A DNA stretch of 64,000 nucleotides from positions 3,410,001-3,474,000 of the forward strand of contig NZ_JAHKSI010000001.1 of the NCBI RefSeq assembly GCF_019720915.1, read 5' to 3'. The notes below the pieces were generated by a model. It ran no database searches, had not been told where the DNA came from, and saw only the letters and a program-made list of their open reading frames with translations. The position numbers and the translations under genes are program-made. Below, piece after piece: positions 1-8,996 of this stretch. Position 1 is the stretch's first letter, and each line of letters opens with the position of its first letter. The DNA comes from Alkalihalobacillus sp. TS-13 (GTDB lineage Bacteria; Bacillota; Bacilli; Bacillales; Fictibacillaceae).

Positions 1-408
1 TCGGTCTAAAACGAATGAATAACGCTCGATATCAAATCCCAGTTCCTTAAATACATCTCGTTGGAACCGGCTTTCACCACGTACGAAAAGGAAGAAGCGG
101 TCGATCATGTTTGTATGCGGCAAAATTGCCTCCAGGAGTAACTGATAAGCCTTAAAACTCTCAATCTCAGAATGGAAAATACGAAATCGTCCTCGCTTCC
201 CTCTTCTGAAATAATCATCCATCATCAAGGATGCTGCGCCGATCACTTCCTCTCCATCCTTTAATAGATAAGTGGGATTCTCTTCATCTTTACGAAATGA
301 TTTCAAATCTTCATCATTTAAAAAAGATTCGTCTACAGCACTTCTCCATTCTTTACAAAAATGCACAAACCGTTCAATTTCTGTGTCCATCAAGCGTTCT
401 ACCCTCAT
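1..408 (-). CDS. GNAT-like N-acetyltransferase, C-terminus beyond window edge
   Basis: Reading the minus strand from 408 to 1 gives 136 codons with no stop, so the gene runs off the left edge. The ATG at 408 follows GGAGGAG five bases upstream, which decides the start. The visible protein has an acidic N-terminal half, a beta-strand pair around TYLLKDGEEVIGAASLMMD, and the segment FLFVRGESRFQRDVFKELGF. That layout of an acetyl-CoA-type fold followed by a 'neighbouring residue, then GF' ending is typical of GNAT acetyltransferases. The substrate cannot be told. It lies downstream of aprX in the same direction but is separated from it by an aprX terminator, so it is probably transcribed separately. 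The GNAT call rests on overall pattern only. Confidence 0.6.
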   Translation of the reverse strand, partial: MRVERLMDTEIERFVHFCKEWRSAVDESFLNDEDLKSFRKDEENPTYLLKDGEEVIGAASLMMDDYFRRGKRGRFRIFHSEIESFKAYQLLLEAILPHTNMIDRFFLFVRGESRFQRDVFKELGFDIERYSFVLDR

Positions 409-434
409 ACATTCTCCTCCGTTCGTCACCTCAC

Positions 435-466
435 AAAAAACTGTGAATGAAGTATCACTCACAGTT
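435..466 (-). terminator. Intrinsic terminator of aprX
   Basis: AACTGTGA at 439-446 pairs with TCACAGTT at 459-466. On the minus strand the stem is followed by a run of six T. It sits just beyond the aprX stop codon. Confidence 0.75.
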
Positions 467-486
467 CATTATATATCGAACGGTAG

Positions 487-1812
487 TTATTCAGGTATTG
501 ATTTTTCAGCATTGATGAAGCCACGGCCATAGATGTTCGGATCAAGTCCTTCTCTTTGGTCTGCTCCTTCCAAAAGCTTCTCCTTGATCTGATCTGGGGT
601 AGCATTCGGATTGTGCTGCAGCATCAATGCAACGACACCTGCACAGATCGGTGTTGCCATTGATGTGCCCGACATGACGAAATAGTCACCATCGACCCGG
701 CTCGACTTTTGCAGCTTATCGATGTAGGAATTCGGGGAACGGAGAGAGATGATATTGACTCCAGGAGCTAGTATATCGGGCTTTTCCACTCCATAAACCG
801 TCGGACCTCTACTTGAAAAACTAGCAACGTCATCATCCGATTTGTCTACTGTGTTAAAGTCATCCGAAGCCCCGACAGTAATCACACGATCGCTAACCCC
901 TGGACTTGAAATCGTTTGGGCATTCGGACCGCTATTCCCTGCGGCTACACAAACGACGATTCCATTTTCCCAAGCTTTTTCGACACTTTGCACCATCGGA
1001 TCTTTATCTTCATGTTCATACTTTTGAGCAGCTGCTCCAAGGGACATGCTGATGACATCTATTTTTTTATCTGGATGATCCTTATTGTACTGGAGACACC
1101 AATCGATACCTTGCATGATTGATTCCAGTGTACCGGACCCCATTTTATTCAACACCTTTATCCCAATCAGGTTTGCCTCATAAGCAGGTCCTCTATATTT
1201 TCCATTTGAAGCTGTTCCGTTCCCGGCCGCATCACCTGCACAATGAGTTCCGTGACCATTGTCATCATATGGTTCTATTCGCTGATCTACGAAATCAACA
1301 AAGTCTACAATTCTACCATCAAGGTCTTCATGAGGGTGGATACCAGTGTCGATCACTGCAATGGTAACGTCTTTTCCGGATAAAGTCGTATTGTTCCGAA
1401 TGATATTTTCAGCATTCACTGACGGCGTAGCAACATCTAACAAGGCTTGTACTTCTCGATTCAGAAAAATTTTTTTAATATGGGAGCATTTACTAAGGAT
1501 ATCTTCGAGCATGGCAGGAGTAGCATCGATACTGCAGCAGGATACGAATGAGAAGGTCTTTCTCATCCGGCATCGTGTATGGCTTTTTGAAAACCGGAGG
1601 AGTTCATTGCACCCATTCTCAAATCCGTCCTTCTGGAACTCGATGACGACTGAAACTTTCTTCATTTTCTTAATGAACCGTTCAACGGAATTATGCATAA
1701 AGCACGGAATCCAAGTAAACGGCCTGTACATGTAAAGCATTTGTTCTCGCAGTGGTTGATCGATTTTATGCGCATACGTTCTTATGGTTTGAACCATGGA
1801 ATAACCAAACAT
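487..1812 (-). CDS. aprX: Subtilisin-family serine protease AprX
   Basis: A 441-residue S8 peptidase that closely resembles Bacillus subtilis AprX in length and in its start, MFGYSMVQ. The catalytic triad is visible: Asp155 in VIDTGIHPH, His187 in NGHGTHCAG and Ser384 in GTSMATP, with the oxyanion Asn293 in AAGNSGP. There is no secretion signal. The roughly 130-residue N-terminal part precedes the catalytic domain, which agrees with AprX being an intracellular or unconventionally released protease. The ATG at 1812 has GAGGTG about six bases upstream. It is monocistronic with its own terminator. Its physiological substrate is not settled for the family. Confidence 0.93.
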   Translation of the reverse strand: MFGYSMVQTIRTYAHKIDQPLREQMLYMYRPFTWIPCFMHNSVERFIKKMKKVSVVIEFQKDGFENGCNELLRFSKSHTRCRMRKTFSFVSCCSIDATPAMLEDILSKCSHIKKIFLNREVQALLDVATPSVNAENIIRNNTTLSGKDVTIAVIDTGIHPHEDLDGRIVDFVDFVDQRIEPYDDNGHGTHCAGDAAGNGTASNGKYRGPAYEANLIGIKVLNKMGSGTLESIMQGIDWCLQYNKDHPDKKIDVISMSLGAAAQKYEHEDKDPMVQSVEKAWENGIVVCVAAGNSGPNAQTISSPGVSDRVITVGASDDFNTVDKSDDDVASFSSRGPTVYGVEKPDILAPGVNIISLRSPNSYIDKLQKSSRVDGDYFVMSGTSMATPICAGVVALMLQHNPNATPDQIKEKLLEGADQREGLDPNIYGRGFINAEKSIPE

Positions 1813-1915
1813 GCTTTCACCTCTATCAAATTTGTTAGGTTTTTACTAGATTATGAGAATCTATTAAAAACGTAACGGTACACGCCTATTTGATAGAGAA
1901 AATAGAATGAGCAAA

Positions 1916-1952
1916 AATGAAGACAGACGCTTTGGCTGCATCTGTCCTCATT
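1916..1952 (-). terminator. Intrinsic terminator of the tandem P-loop ATPase gene
   Basis: AATGA-GACAGA at 1916-1926 pairs with TCTGTC-TCATT at 1941-1952. On the minus strand the stem runs into TTTTT. It begins only seven bases after the stop codon of the gene ending at 1959. Confidence 0.75.
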
Positions 1953-1958
1953 TCATGC

Positions 1959-3074
1959 TCATGTTGTCTGGCCGACCATAGACAACCGTTTGATTTCCTG
2001 CTCAATTTCATTTTTCAGTTCTTCCACTTTATCGTAATCCATTGCTTTGATATAGTAACTTTCCAATTCATCATGATATCCCTTCGCCTCTGCAAGGCAT
2101 TGAATAGCACTTTTCATATTTGAAGCATAGCGTTCGGTTATATCCAATAGTTCCACTGCATATTTTTCATCCGTTCCTGGTGTGATCGTTCTTTTATACA
2201 TATCGACGATCTCATCATTTTCACGATCCGGAAAATATTCATGGGGTGCTGTACTATCAAAAATCGCAATACCGAGCTCCCGTATGATGACCATATCAAG
2301 GCTGTTCGGATCGAATCCACAATGATAAATTTCAACATCAAATCCTTTATCTTCTGCTGTTACGGCGATCTTTTTCAGCAGCGTCGATTTCCCTGATCCT
2401 GGTCTGCCTTTAATAAAATACCTCTTATACACACCCTCTGTCAGATTAGGAACAAAATCCACTGCTCCTTTTGGCGTCGCCGCCCCTAAGAAACGATGTA
2501 CTACCTTCGAGCCTTTATGCAATGATTTACCTGCAAAGAATTCTTCAATTAATTCAATTGTCAGTTGATCGGCTTTTGCAAAATCCATATTTTCGATATA
2601 GATTTTTTCCCATTCATCATGTACTTCCAACGCTTCTGCAAAATAAGCATACGCTTCATTAAAAGCATCAGAAATACGGGTACCGAGCTTTTTGATTTCT
2701 TCCCGGTCAAATGCGAGTATATTTGAATCCCATGCGGATCCTAAATTCACATATTCCTCCACTGCCCCAGGGAATTTCGGTTCAAGGACATGCGGTGCCG
2801 TACCGTCTACGATTCCGACTTTCAAGGCTGTAATGATTACGCCATCAATCGACTCATTATCGGATGAACAGTGAAGAAATTCTATATCATAGCCTCTATC
2901 GTTCCATTCATGTCCGATCGCTTTCATCAGTGATGATTTTCCTGTACCAGGGCCGCCTTTCAAAATGAACAAACGGTCTAGTCCTTCCAAGCATGATTCA
3001 TATAGACTGTAAAATCCTCTAGCGGTATTCCCGCCTGCAAAATAGTTTGTGATCTTACCTGACAAGTCAAGCAC
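1959..3074 (-). CDS. Tandem P-loop ATPase of unknown role (PRK06851-like)
   Basis: A 371-residue soluble protein made of two homologous halves. Each half starts with a Walker A motif, GGPGTGKSS near residue 40 and GRPGSGKST near residue 230. Each also carries a matching block (FLHCSSDNES in the first half, IYHCGFDPNS in the second) followed by a segment with aspartates about where Walker B would be. This internal duplication is typical of a widespread but uncharacterised Firmicutes ATPase family. I see no sensor, DNA-binding or membrane segment. The start is uncertain: GTG at 3074 sits directly against GGAAGGG, while TTG at 3065 lies about eight bases after the same ribosome binding site and may be the real start. 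It is monocistronic. Confidence 0.75.
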   Translation of the reverse strand: MLDLSGKITNYFAGGNTARGFYSLYESCLEGLDRLFILKGGPGTGKSSLMKAIGHEWNDRGYDIEFLHCSSDNESIDGVIITALKVGIVDGTAPHVLEPKFPGAVEEYVNLGSAWDSNILAFDREEIKKLGTRISDAFNEAYAYFAEALEVHDEWEKIYIENMDFAKADQLTIELIEEFFAGKSLHKGSKVVHRFLGAATPKGAVDFVPNLTEGVYKRYFIKGRPGSGKSTLLKKIAVTAEDKGFDVEIYHCGFDPNSLDMVIIRELGIAIFDSTAPHEYFPDRENDEIVDMYKRTITPGTDEKYAVELLDITERYASNMKSAIQCLAEAKGYHDELESYYIKAMDYDKVEELKNEIEQEIKRLSMVGQTT

Positions 3075-3186
3075 TCCCTTCCATGATTTCGGATTGCCTC
3101 TGTTATTATATGCAACAAAGTCTTTTTGGGTGATTGCCTAAGGTTAAAGGGTGTGTTTAAGGAACGTTGAAAAAAGGAAAATTAAT

Positions 3187-3567
3187 ATGGATCATTATTG
3201 GACGGAGGTTATGAAATTGGCTATTCAATTGAAGCGAATCTATGAATCCAAATCAGAAAATGACGGAAAACGGATCTTGGTTGATCGCATCTGGCCAAGA
3301 GGGGTTTCTAAGGAAGAGGCAGCTTTAGATGAATGGTTGAAGGAGGTAGCTCCAAGTCCGGAGTTGCGTAAATGGTTCGGACATGACCCTGATCGTTTCA
3401 AGGAATTCAAGGAAAGATATGAAAGCGAATTGGATAATGATGAAGAAAAACAAAAAGCTGCAGAAAAAATAAGGTCATTCATAAAAGACGGAAAAGTGAC
3501 CCTATTGTATGCTGCCAAGGATCAAAAGCACAATCATGCTGTTGTTTTGAAAGGTTTTCTGGACTGA
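3187..3567 (+). CDS. DUF488 family protein (YeaO-like)
   Basis: About 126 residues, small and soluble. It carries the DUF488 hallmarks VDRIWPRGVSKE and ELRKWFGHDP and ends in LLYAAKDQKHNHAVVLKGF, closely following B. subtilis YeaO. The biochemical role of the family is unknown. Several starts compete: ATG 3187 (behind AAAGGA), ATG 3211 (only two bases after GGAGG) and TTG 3217 (eight bases after GGAGG). By comparison with YeaO the conserved protein begins at about 3211-3217, so the first eight to ten residues given here may not be translated. It is divergent from the ATPase gene to its left and stands alone. Confidence 0.8.
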   Translation: MDHYWTEVMKLAIQLKRIYESKSENDGKRILVDRIWPRGVSKEEAALDEWLKEVAPSPELRKWFGHDPDRFKEFKERYESELDNDEEKQKAAEKIRSFIKDGKVTLLYAAKDQKHNHAVVLKGFLD

Positions 3568-3916
3568 AGACTGATGGCTGGGTTCCGTTTATCCGTATGA
3601 AGCATCTATAGGACAACTCCAACTGTTTTTTGGCCCTCGAGTGTCCGTATGAACATTTTCTCAGGTATATTACACTGTCTTAAAAATTCTTGTTGAGTAT
3701 CTTACAACTGGTTTTCTGCTAAATAATAGAACGAATTCAAAACACTCGCCCGATTGTTCAAATAATTATCACAAATAATTATTATCGTGTTATACTATCT
3801 GTAACAAATCGTTCACAAATTGGATTTAAAGTTGTCACAATGTACCGGACTTACTTATTTGAAAAAAATTCTTTTGTAAGCGTTAACAATCGGTTTGAGA
3901 AGGGAGGCGTTCCATT
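3568..3916 (+). promoter_or_regulatory. Promoter region of the small membrane protein gene, with a cre box at 3875-3888
   Basis: The block 3760-3830 is AT-rich, with repeated AATTATTATC-like words and a possible -10 (TATACT, near 3797). TGTAAGCGTTAACA at 3875-3888 fits the CcpA cre consensus TGWAANCGNTNWCA at every position. It lies 29 bases before the start codon at 3917, where binding would block transcription. No gene is recognisable in this gap. Confidence 0.6.
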
Positions 3917-4177
3917 ATGGACGTATTCTTAGTTTATTTACTCGTAGCAAGTGCGACGCCGCTCTTTTTGTGGCAGGACCGGAAAAAGCTTGCGATCTTG
4001 CAAATCCCATTCATCCTATGCATGTGGCTGTATGTCATTTTGTATTTATCATTTGACTTGAGCATGCTGACACATATCATCTTAGGATCGATTTTCGTAG
4101 CGAATGTCATTTTCGCACATGTCGCTGCATTCATGATCTTCACTGGACACGCATTTAACAAAGCGAAGAAAATTTAA
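3917..4177 (+). CDS. Small three-helix membrane protein
   Basis: An 86-residue hydrophobic protein with about three membrane segments (roughly residues 2-18, 26-48 and 52-77) and a short lysine-rich tail. ATG 3917 follows AAGGGAGG about seven bases upstream. A perfect cre-like box sits 29 bases before the start, so carbon catabolite control is likely. It is convergent with the quinol oxidase operon, and its size and topology recall small subunits or assembly factors of respiratory complexes. Nothing in the sequence proves that link. I do not recognise the family. Confidence 0.6.
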   Translation: MDVFLVYLLVASATPLFLWQDRKKLAILQIPFILCMWLYVILYLSFDLSMLTHIILGSIFVANVIFAHVAAFMIFTGHAFNKAKKI

Positions 4178-4207
4178 ATTATCTTTTATTCGGTATTATA
4201 AATTACT

Positions 4208-4478
4208 GCGAAATTCACTCCCTTTCCGAGGGCTCAAGAAAAGCGGAAGCGACCCGGTTAGGCACGAAGGTCACTGGAAAGCTGACGAGGAAGCTGTGGT
4301 CGCCGCAGGAAGCTTGAAGTGATCCAAGTGACTGGTCACTGAGCTAGACATCACTTCTTTGCATTCACCTACTTCCGCAAGCCTCCTCGCTCAGGTGTTA
4401 GTCGAAGATCCTTAATTCGCTGCGGGATCTCACTTGGCTCGCTTTTCCCGCAGGAATGTCGCAAATCAAATTTCGCTT
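4208..4478. repeat. Dispersed element, family 1 (fragment)
   Basis: A partial copy of the intergenic element found at least seven more times in this window. It keeps the GCGGAAGCGACC left module, the GAAGTGATCC...ATCACTTC hairpin, the CTTCCGCAAGCCTCCTC module and the right end TTTTCCCGCAGGAATGTCGC. It fills most of the gap between the small membrane protein gene and qoxD, and contains no ORF of its own. Confidence 0.8.
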
Positions 4479-4530
4479 AAAGTATTTTCTCTATGAAATT
4501 CGCTTTAAAAACTTAACAGAGCTTAAAAAT

Positions 4531-4555
4531 GCGTGCTGACATGCCGTCAGCACGC
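4531..4555 (-). terminator. Intrinsic terminator of the qox operon
   Basis: GCGTGCTGAC and GTCAGCACGC form a 10-bp stem with a five-base loop. On the minus strand it is followed by ATTTTTAAG. It lies 12 bases past the qoxD stop. Confidence 0.85.
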
Positions 4556-4566
4556 TCTTTATATGC

Positions 4567-4863
4567 TTAATGGAATCCGTATGATAATACGAATAACGTT
4601 CCTACTACGAGAATAACTGCGATAAATGCTGAATGGACCATCATATGGGTCTGATCCTTTCCGTTACTGCTTTCTGTCATATGCATGAACATAAAGAGTT
4701 GGATGACCGCTTGGAAAACCGCCAAGGTCACAATGATTGCGATGATTACCGTCATCGAAAATCCAGAATACAAACCAACCCATAAAGCGGCCAAGGTCAA
4801 AATGATGGATAATAAAAACCCGATTAAATGCTGCCATGGAAAGTGTGAACTTTTTTTAGCCAT
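4567..4863 (-). CDS. qoxD: Quinol oxidase aa3 subunit IV
   Basis: 98 residues with three predicted membrane helices (about 12-32, 36-58 and 76-97) and the family-typical segment QLFMFMHMTES in the second loop. It is the small subunit IV of a cytochrome aa3-type menaquinol oxidase, thought to help stability and assembly. Its ATG overlaps the end of qoxC by eight bases, so it is translationally coupled. It is the last gene of the qoxABCD operon. Confidence 0.93.
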   Translation of the reverse strand: MAKKSSHFPWQHLIGFLLSIILTLAALWVGLYSGFSMTVIIAIIVTLAVFQAVIQLFMFMHMTESSNGKDQTHMMVHSAFIAVILVVGTLFVLSYGFH

Positions 4864-5491
4864 GGTGCATCACCATCCCATACAGATAAACAGCAGTAAA
4901 GATAAAGATCCATACGACGTCTAGGAAGTGCCAATACAAACTGGCAACAAATACTTTTCGAGTAGTATGTTTTGTCAATCCTCTTTGGACCAGTTGGATG
5001 ATGATCAATATCATCCAGGCGATTCCCATTGTAACGTGAGCCCCATGTGTTCCAACAAGAACAAAGAACCCGGACCAATAAGCACTTGTCGTCAAGCTAG
5101 CCCCTTCATGGATGTAATGAACGAACTCATAGATTTCAAAGCCCAGGAATCCTAATCCCAATAATAATGTGATGCCCAGCCAGACGATCAAGCCTTTTAA
5201 GCTGTTACGCCGCATCTCATGAACTGCCAAACCACAAGTGAAGCTTGATGTTAAGAGCAAGAATGTTTCAATCAAAACACCTTTTACTTCAAATAACTCT
5301 CCAGGCGTAGGTCCATCCGCATAACGTCCTATTAAAACGAGATACGAAGCAAAAAGGGTTGCAAACAGAGCAATCTCTGCTCCAAGGAAGACCCAGAACC
5401 CTAGGATGTTCAACCGTCCTGTCTCAGATTGATATTCTAACGGCGTGTCAGGAGCTTCGTGCTTGCCGTTTTCAGATTGCACATATTCCAT
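4856..5491 (-). CDS. qoxC: Quinol oxidase aa3 subunit III
   Basis: 211 residues with five membrane helices, as expected for the short bacterial subunit III of heme-copper oxidases. The segments GFWVFLGAEIALFATLFASY and HGAHVTMGIAW and the C-terminal YWHFLDVVWIFIF are family hallmarks. It has no redox centre. ATG 5491 is preceded by GGAGG eight bases upstream. It lies between qoxB (14-base gap) and qoxD (overlap). Confidence 0.95.
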   Translation of the reverse strand: MEYVQSENGKHEAPDTPLEYQSETGRLNILGFWVFLGAEIALFATLFASYLVLIGRYADGPTPGELFEVKGVLIETFLLLTSSFTCGLAVHEMRRNSLKGLIVWLGITLLLGLGFLGFEIYEFVHYIHEGASLTTSAYWSGFFVLVGTHGAHVTMGIAWMILIIIQLVQRGLTKHTTRKVFVASLYWHFLDVVWIFIFTAVYLYGMVMHHG

Positions 5492-5505
5492 CTTTCACGC
5501 CTCCT

Positions 5506-7437
5506 CTATTCAATGGAATTTTCAATTCTTTCAATTTCTTCAACGGACACATAATAACCATCATCATAATCGAACGACCGTAGGACAAGCATGGCTAGTA
5601 CACCGATCAGACCTGCTATCGCCATCCACCACCATTCGAATACAAGGCCGAAACCGCTTATGAATAAGGCTATTGACATGATAATCGGTTTTCCGGAGTA
5701 GCTTGGCATATGGATTGGCTTGTAATCTTTCTTGATATCTTTAACAGGATCCCGTTTCATTCTCGAATAAGCATCTAGTCCAGTGACCTCAGGTATTTTA
5801 GCAAAGTTATAGAACGGCACAGGTGTAGGTGTCGACCATTCCAGCGTCCTGCCATCCCATGGGTCTCCCATCGTTTCACGTTCTGCATAACGGAAACTCC
5901 AGTAAATGTTATAGACGAGCAAGACAAATCCGATCGCCATACCAATCGCTCCGGTTGTCGCCACCATATTCAAGTCGAACCATCCATCTGCCCATTCGTA
6001 TGTGAAAATCCGTCTCGGCATCCCATTCAAGCCCAGAAAATACATTGGGAAGAAGCAGACATTGAATCCGATCATGAATAACCAGAAGCTCCATTTACCA
6101 ATACGCTCGTGCAGCTTGTGACCGAACATTTTCGGATACCAGAAGTACAAGCCTGCAAAACAAGCAAATACAGTTCCGGAAATCAATACATAATGGAAAT
6201 GGGCAACCAGGAAATACGTGTTGTGATACTGATAGTCAGCTGCAGCCATCGCGAGCATGACCCCTGTCACTCCACCAATCGTGAAGTTCGGAATGAAGGC
6301 AAGCGACCATAACATAGCTGACGTTATTTTTATCCGACCTTTATAAAGAGTGAACAGCCAGTTGAAGATCTTCACCCCGGTTGGAATTGCAATCGCCATT
6401 GTCGTAATCGAGAAGAACGAGTTGACAACGGCATTTGCCCCCATCGTAAAGAAATGGTGCACCCACACAATAAAGCTTAAGCCTGCAATAGAAACCATCG
6501 ACCAGACCATCGCTTTATATCCGAATAACGTTTTACGTGCAAAAGTACTGATGATTTCTGAAAAAATGCCGAATGCCGGTAAAATGACAATATATACTTC
6601 AGGATGTCCCCAAATCCAAAAGAGGTTCGCCCAAAGCATCGGAATCCCGCCGTCAGCTAGAGTAAAGAAATGACTACCAAACAAGCGGTCAAAGGTCATC
6701 AAGGCAAGGGCTACGGTTAGCACCGGAAACGCAAAGATAATCAAAAGCATCGTGATCAAGGTTGACCATGTGAACATCGGCATCCTCATCAAATTCATAC
6801 CCGGAGCACGCATTTTCAATATCGTAACAAGGAAGTTGATTCCGGTAAGCAAAGTCCCAATCCCTGAAATTTGTAAGCCAAGCAGGTAATAATTCTGACC
6901 TGGTTCGGGATTCAGTTCATCTCCGGCTAATGGTACATAACTTGTCCAGCCTGCTGAAGGTGAACCACCTATCACAAAAGAAATATTGAAGAGCATAGCA
7001 CCGAAGAAGAACGTCCAGAAACTCACGGCATTTAAGTACGGATAAGCTACGTCTCTCGCCCCGATTTGAAGTGGAACGACAAAGTTAATCAAACCGATTA
7101 AGAACGGCATAGCCATGAAGATGATCATGATCGTACCATGTGTCGTGAAGATTTCATTATAATGCTGTGATTTGAGGATTTCTGAACCTGGAGCGGTTAT
7201 TTGCGCACGCATGAGCAGGGCGTCGACCCCTCCGCGGAACAGCATCAAGACAGCTGCAATGATGTACATGATGCCGATTTTTTTATGATCAACAGTAGTA
7301 AGCCATTCGCTCCACAACCATTTCCACTTTTTGTAATAAGTCAGAACAAATACGATCGCGATTGTTGTCAAAACAATGGAAACATCGGCAGCATAAATGA
7401 ATGGATCTCCAGTGACAAAGAACTCATCCCATTTCAT
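5506..7437 (-). CDS. qoxB: Quinol oxidase aa3 subunit I
   Basis: 643 residues, the catalytic heme-copper subunit, with about 14-15 membrane helices. Visible motifs include [14 protein letters not shown] (low-spin heme His), [14 protein letters not shown] (Cu-B His and the cross-linked Tyr), [10 protein letters not shown] (two Cu-B His) and [13 protein letters not shown] (heme a3 and low-spin heme His). It reduces O2 to water and pumps protons, using menaquinol delivered through QoxA. It lies between qoxA and qoxC, starting at ATG 7437 behind an AAGGGGGAAG site. Confidence 0.97.
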   Translation of the reverse strand: MKWDEFFVTGDPFIYAADVSIVLTTIAIVFVLTYYKKWKWLWSEWLTTVDHKKIGIMYIIAAVLMLFRGGVDALLMRAQITAPGSEILKSQHYNEIFTTHGTIMIIFMAMPFLIGLINFVVPLQIGARDVAYPYLNAVSFWTFFFGAMLFNISFVIGGSPSAGWTSYVPLAGDELNPEPGQNYYLLGLQISGIGTLLTGINFLVTILKMRAPGMNLMRMPMFTWSTLITMLLIIFAFPVLTVALALMTFDRLFGSHFFTLADGGIPMLWANLFWIWGHPEVYIVILPAFGIFSEIISTFARKTLFGYKAMVWSMVSIAGLSFIVWVHHFFTMGANAVVNSFFSITTMAIAIPTGVKIFNWLFTLYKGRIKITSAMLWSLAFIPNFTIGGVTGVMLAMAAADYQYHNTYFLVAHFHYVLISGTVFACFAGLYFWYPKMFGHKLHERIGKWSFWLFMIGFNVCFFPMYFLGLNGMPRRIFTYEWADGWFDLNMVATTGAIGMAIGFVLLVYNIYWSFRYAERETMGDPWDGRTLEWSTPTPVPFYNFAKIPEVTGLDAYSRMKRDPVKDIKKDYKPIHMPSYSGKPIIMSIALFISGFGLVFEWWWMAIAGLIGVLAMLVLRSFDYDDGYYVSVEEIERIENSIE

Positions 7438-7457
7438 AGTCTCTTCCCCCTTCCTTA

Positions 7458-8372
7458 CTAATGTGATTCATGTGAGTCATTGTGGTTATGTTTATCTTTT
7501 GAGGGGTCCAATCCTTTGCGGACTTTGACCGCATAATCTGCTTGTTTTGCATGATCGACCCATTCAAGGTGTGTTGATGAGAATGTGAGTTTTTCAGTGA
7601 ATAATTTCATTTTCATCAACTCATTGTATTTTTCTTGCGTCAGTTTTGGTGCAGATTCCTTTGTTTCCTGCACCCATTTTTTGTAATTCTCTCTTGTTTG
7701 AGCTTTTACGATGAATTTTTGATTCGCGAACCCTTCACCTGTAAAGTTTGCGTTTCTGCCTTTATACGTCCCAGGCTCGTCTGCTTGTAGATAGAGCTCC
7801 GTTTCCATACCTGCCATGTTGTATTCCTGTCCACCTAATTGGGGAATCCATAAAGCCGCCATCGAGTCAGCAGAAGTCAGCTTGAAAAGGATTGGCCGGT
7901 CTTCTGGTATGTGCAGGTGGTTGACTGTCTCGATATTTTCTTCTGGATAAGTAAAAATCCATTTCCAATCTACAGAAGTTGCATGGACAACTACAGGATC
8001 TTTATGAGATGTGGCCTTTGGTGGTTCTTGGAGTGCATAGATTGTTTTAACGGTTGGAACTGCAAGGGCTATGACGATAAGAACCGGTATCGCTGTCCAG
8101 ATGATCTCAAGTACCTTGCTTCCCTCATCCTGAGGTGGTTCATAATCGGCATTCTCTGGACGCTCCCGGTAACGGACGATCATGAATGTGAAAAGGACAA
8201 AGACAACAAGCACGATGAAGAGCATGAATCCGATCGACAGCATGATCAGATCTTTTTGTTGCAGAGCGACGGGGCCTTTTGGATCCAAGACTGCAAGCTC
8301 GCTGCAACCGCTGATAAAGGTAATAATAACCAGCGATATGAATCCGAGAATGAATTTTGCCTGTTTCTTCAA
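7458..8372 (-). CDS. qoxA: Quinol oxidase aa3 subunit II, lipoprotein
   Basis: About 304 residues. The N-terminus is a lipoprotein signal with lipobox ISGC, followed by two membrane helices and a cupredoxin-fold domain outside the cell. The Cu-A ligands of cytochrome c oxidases are missing: the usual Cys-x3-Cys loop reads as [12 protein letters not shown] here. This marks the protein as a quinol oxidase, not a cytochrome c oxidase. The TTG at 8372 is chosen because AAGGTGAT lies four bases upstream; an in-frame GTG at 8426 would add 18 non-signal residues. The tail is histidine-rich ([12 protein letters not shown]). It is the first gene of the operon. Confidence 0.93.
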   Translation of the reverse strand: MKKQAKFILGFISLVIITFISGCSELAVLDPKGPVALQQKDLIMLSIGFMLFIVLVVFVLFTFMIVRYRERPENADYEPPQDEGSKVLEIIWTAIPVLIVIALAVPTVKTIYALQEPPKATSHKDPVVVHATSVDWKWIFTYPEENIETVNHLHIPEDRPILFKLTSADSMAALWIPQLGGQEYNMAGMETELYLQADEPGTYKGRNANFTGEGFANQKFIVKAQTRENYKKWVQETKESAPKLTQEKYNELMKMKLFTEKLTFSSTHLEWVDHAKQADYAVKVRKGLDPSKDKHNHNDSHESH

Positions 8373-8996
8373 GGGAATCACCTTCCTCTCCGGGGTTAGT
8401 CGTCTGTATGTGTATGAGGTCCTCACTGGTGTAATTGGCTATATAGTAAAGCGTAATGAATTAAGTAAACGGATAACCAACTCTCCCTTCTCAACATGGA
8501 ACAGTTTGATCCTAAATAGGTTTTGAGTTAGCTTTACCCTATCTCAGTTATTCGTAAAACCTTTCAAACCCCTTAAAACACAAAGTGTCACCAGATTGTT
8601 TAAAAGCTCATAGATTTGAAACAAGTTGGTCAAATTTCGTTTGAATAATTGGATATTGTTTCATCGGTTGGCGGGTCCATACCAAAACAACATTCAACCC
8701 ATTTTCAAACATTTATTTGCCCATATTTACGCTAAATTACTTAAATATTGCCTGAACCTAATAAATATGTTACCATTTGGTAACATATTTACAAAAAGTG
8801 GATTAAGATGATGAAAGTTGTTGTAAACAAATTGATTGAAGAGCCGTCATCTGTGAACAAAAGAGTTGATTCACTAAGATTTTAACGAAATAAGGTCTCC
8901 TCTCCGTTACGGAATCTCCGAAACTTTTTCAGTAAAGAGTCTCGACGATTTCTCCTATGCTCAGAACTTTTAGAACAGCCTCTTTTCATTATTAGT
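8373..8996. other. 624-base gap upstream of qoxA with a 13-bp perfect palindrome
   Basis: No gene is supported here. TAAATATGTTACC (8762-8774) and GGTAACATATTTA (8779-8791) form a perfect inverted repeat around ATTT. It looks like a repressor operator more than a terminator, since neither side has a good T run. The qoxA start is about 390 bases away, so the target is unclear. A 25-codon reading frame from 8809 (MMKVVVNKLIEE...) follows the palindrome but lacks a ribosome binding site. Confidence 0.45.

Noticed and set aside
1346-1735. 129-codon plus-strand frame over aprX
   Set aside because: It is the shadow of a clearly conserved subtilase on the other strand and has no ribosome site.
8626-8811. 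61-codon plus-strand frame upstream of qoxA
   Set aside because: No ribosome site, no motif, and it crosses the palindrome at 8762-8791.
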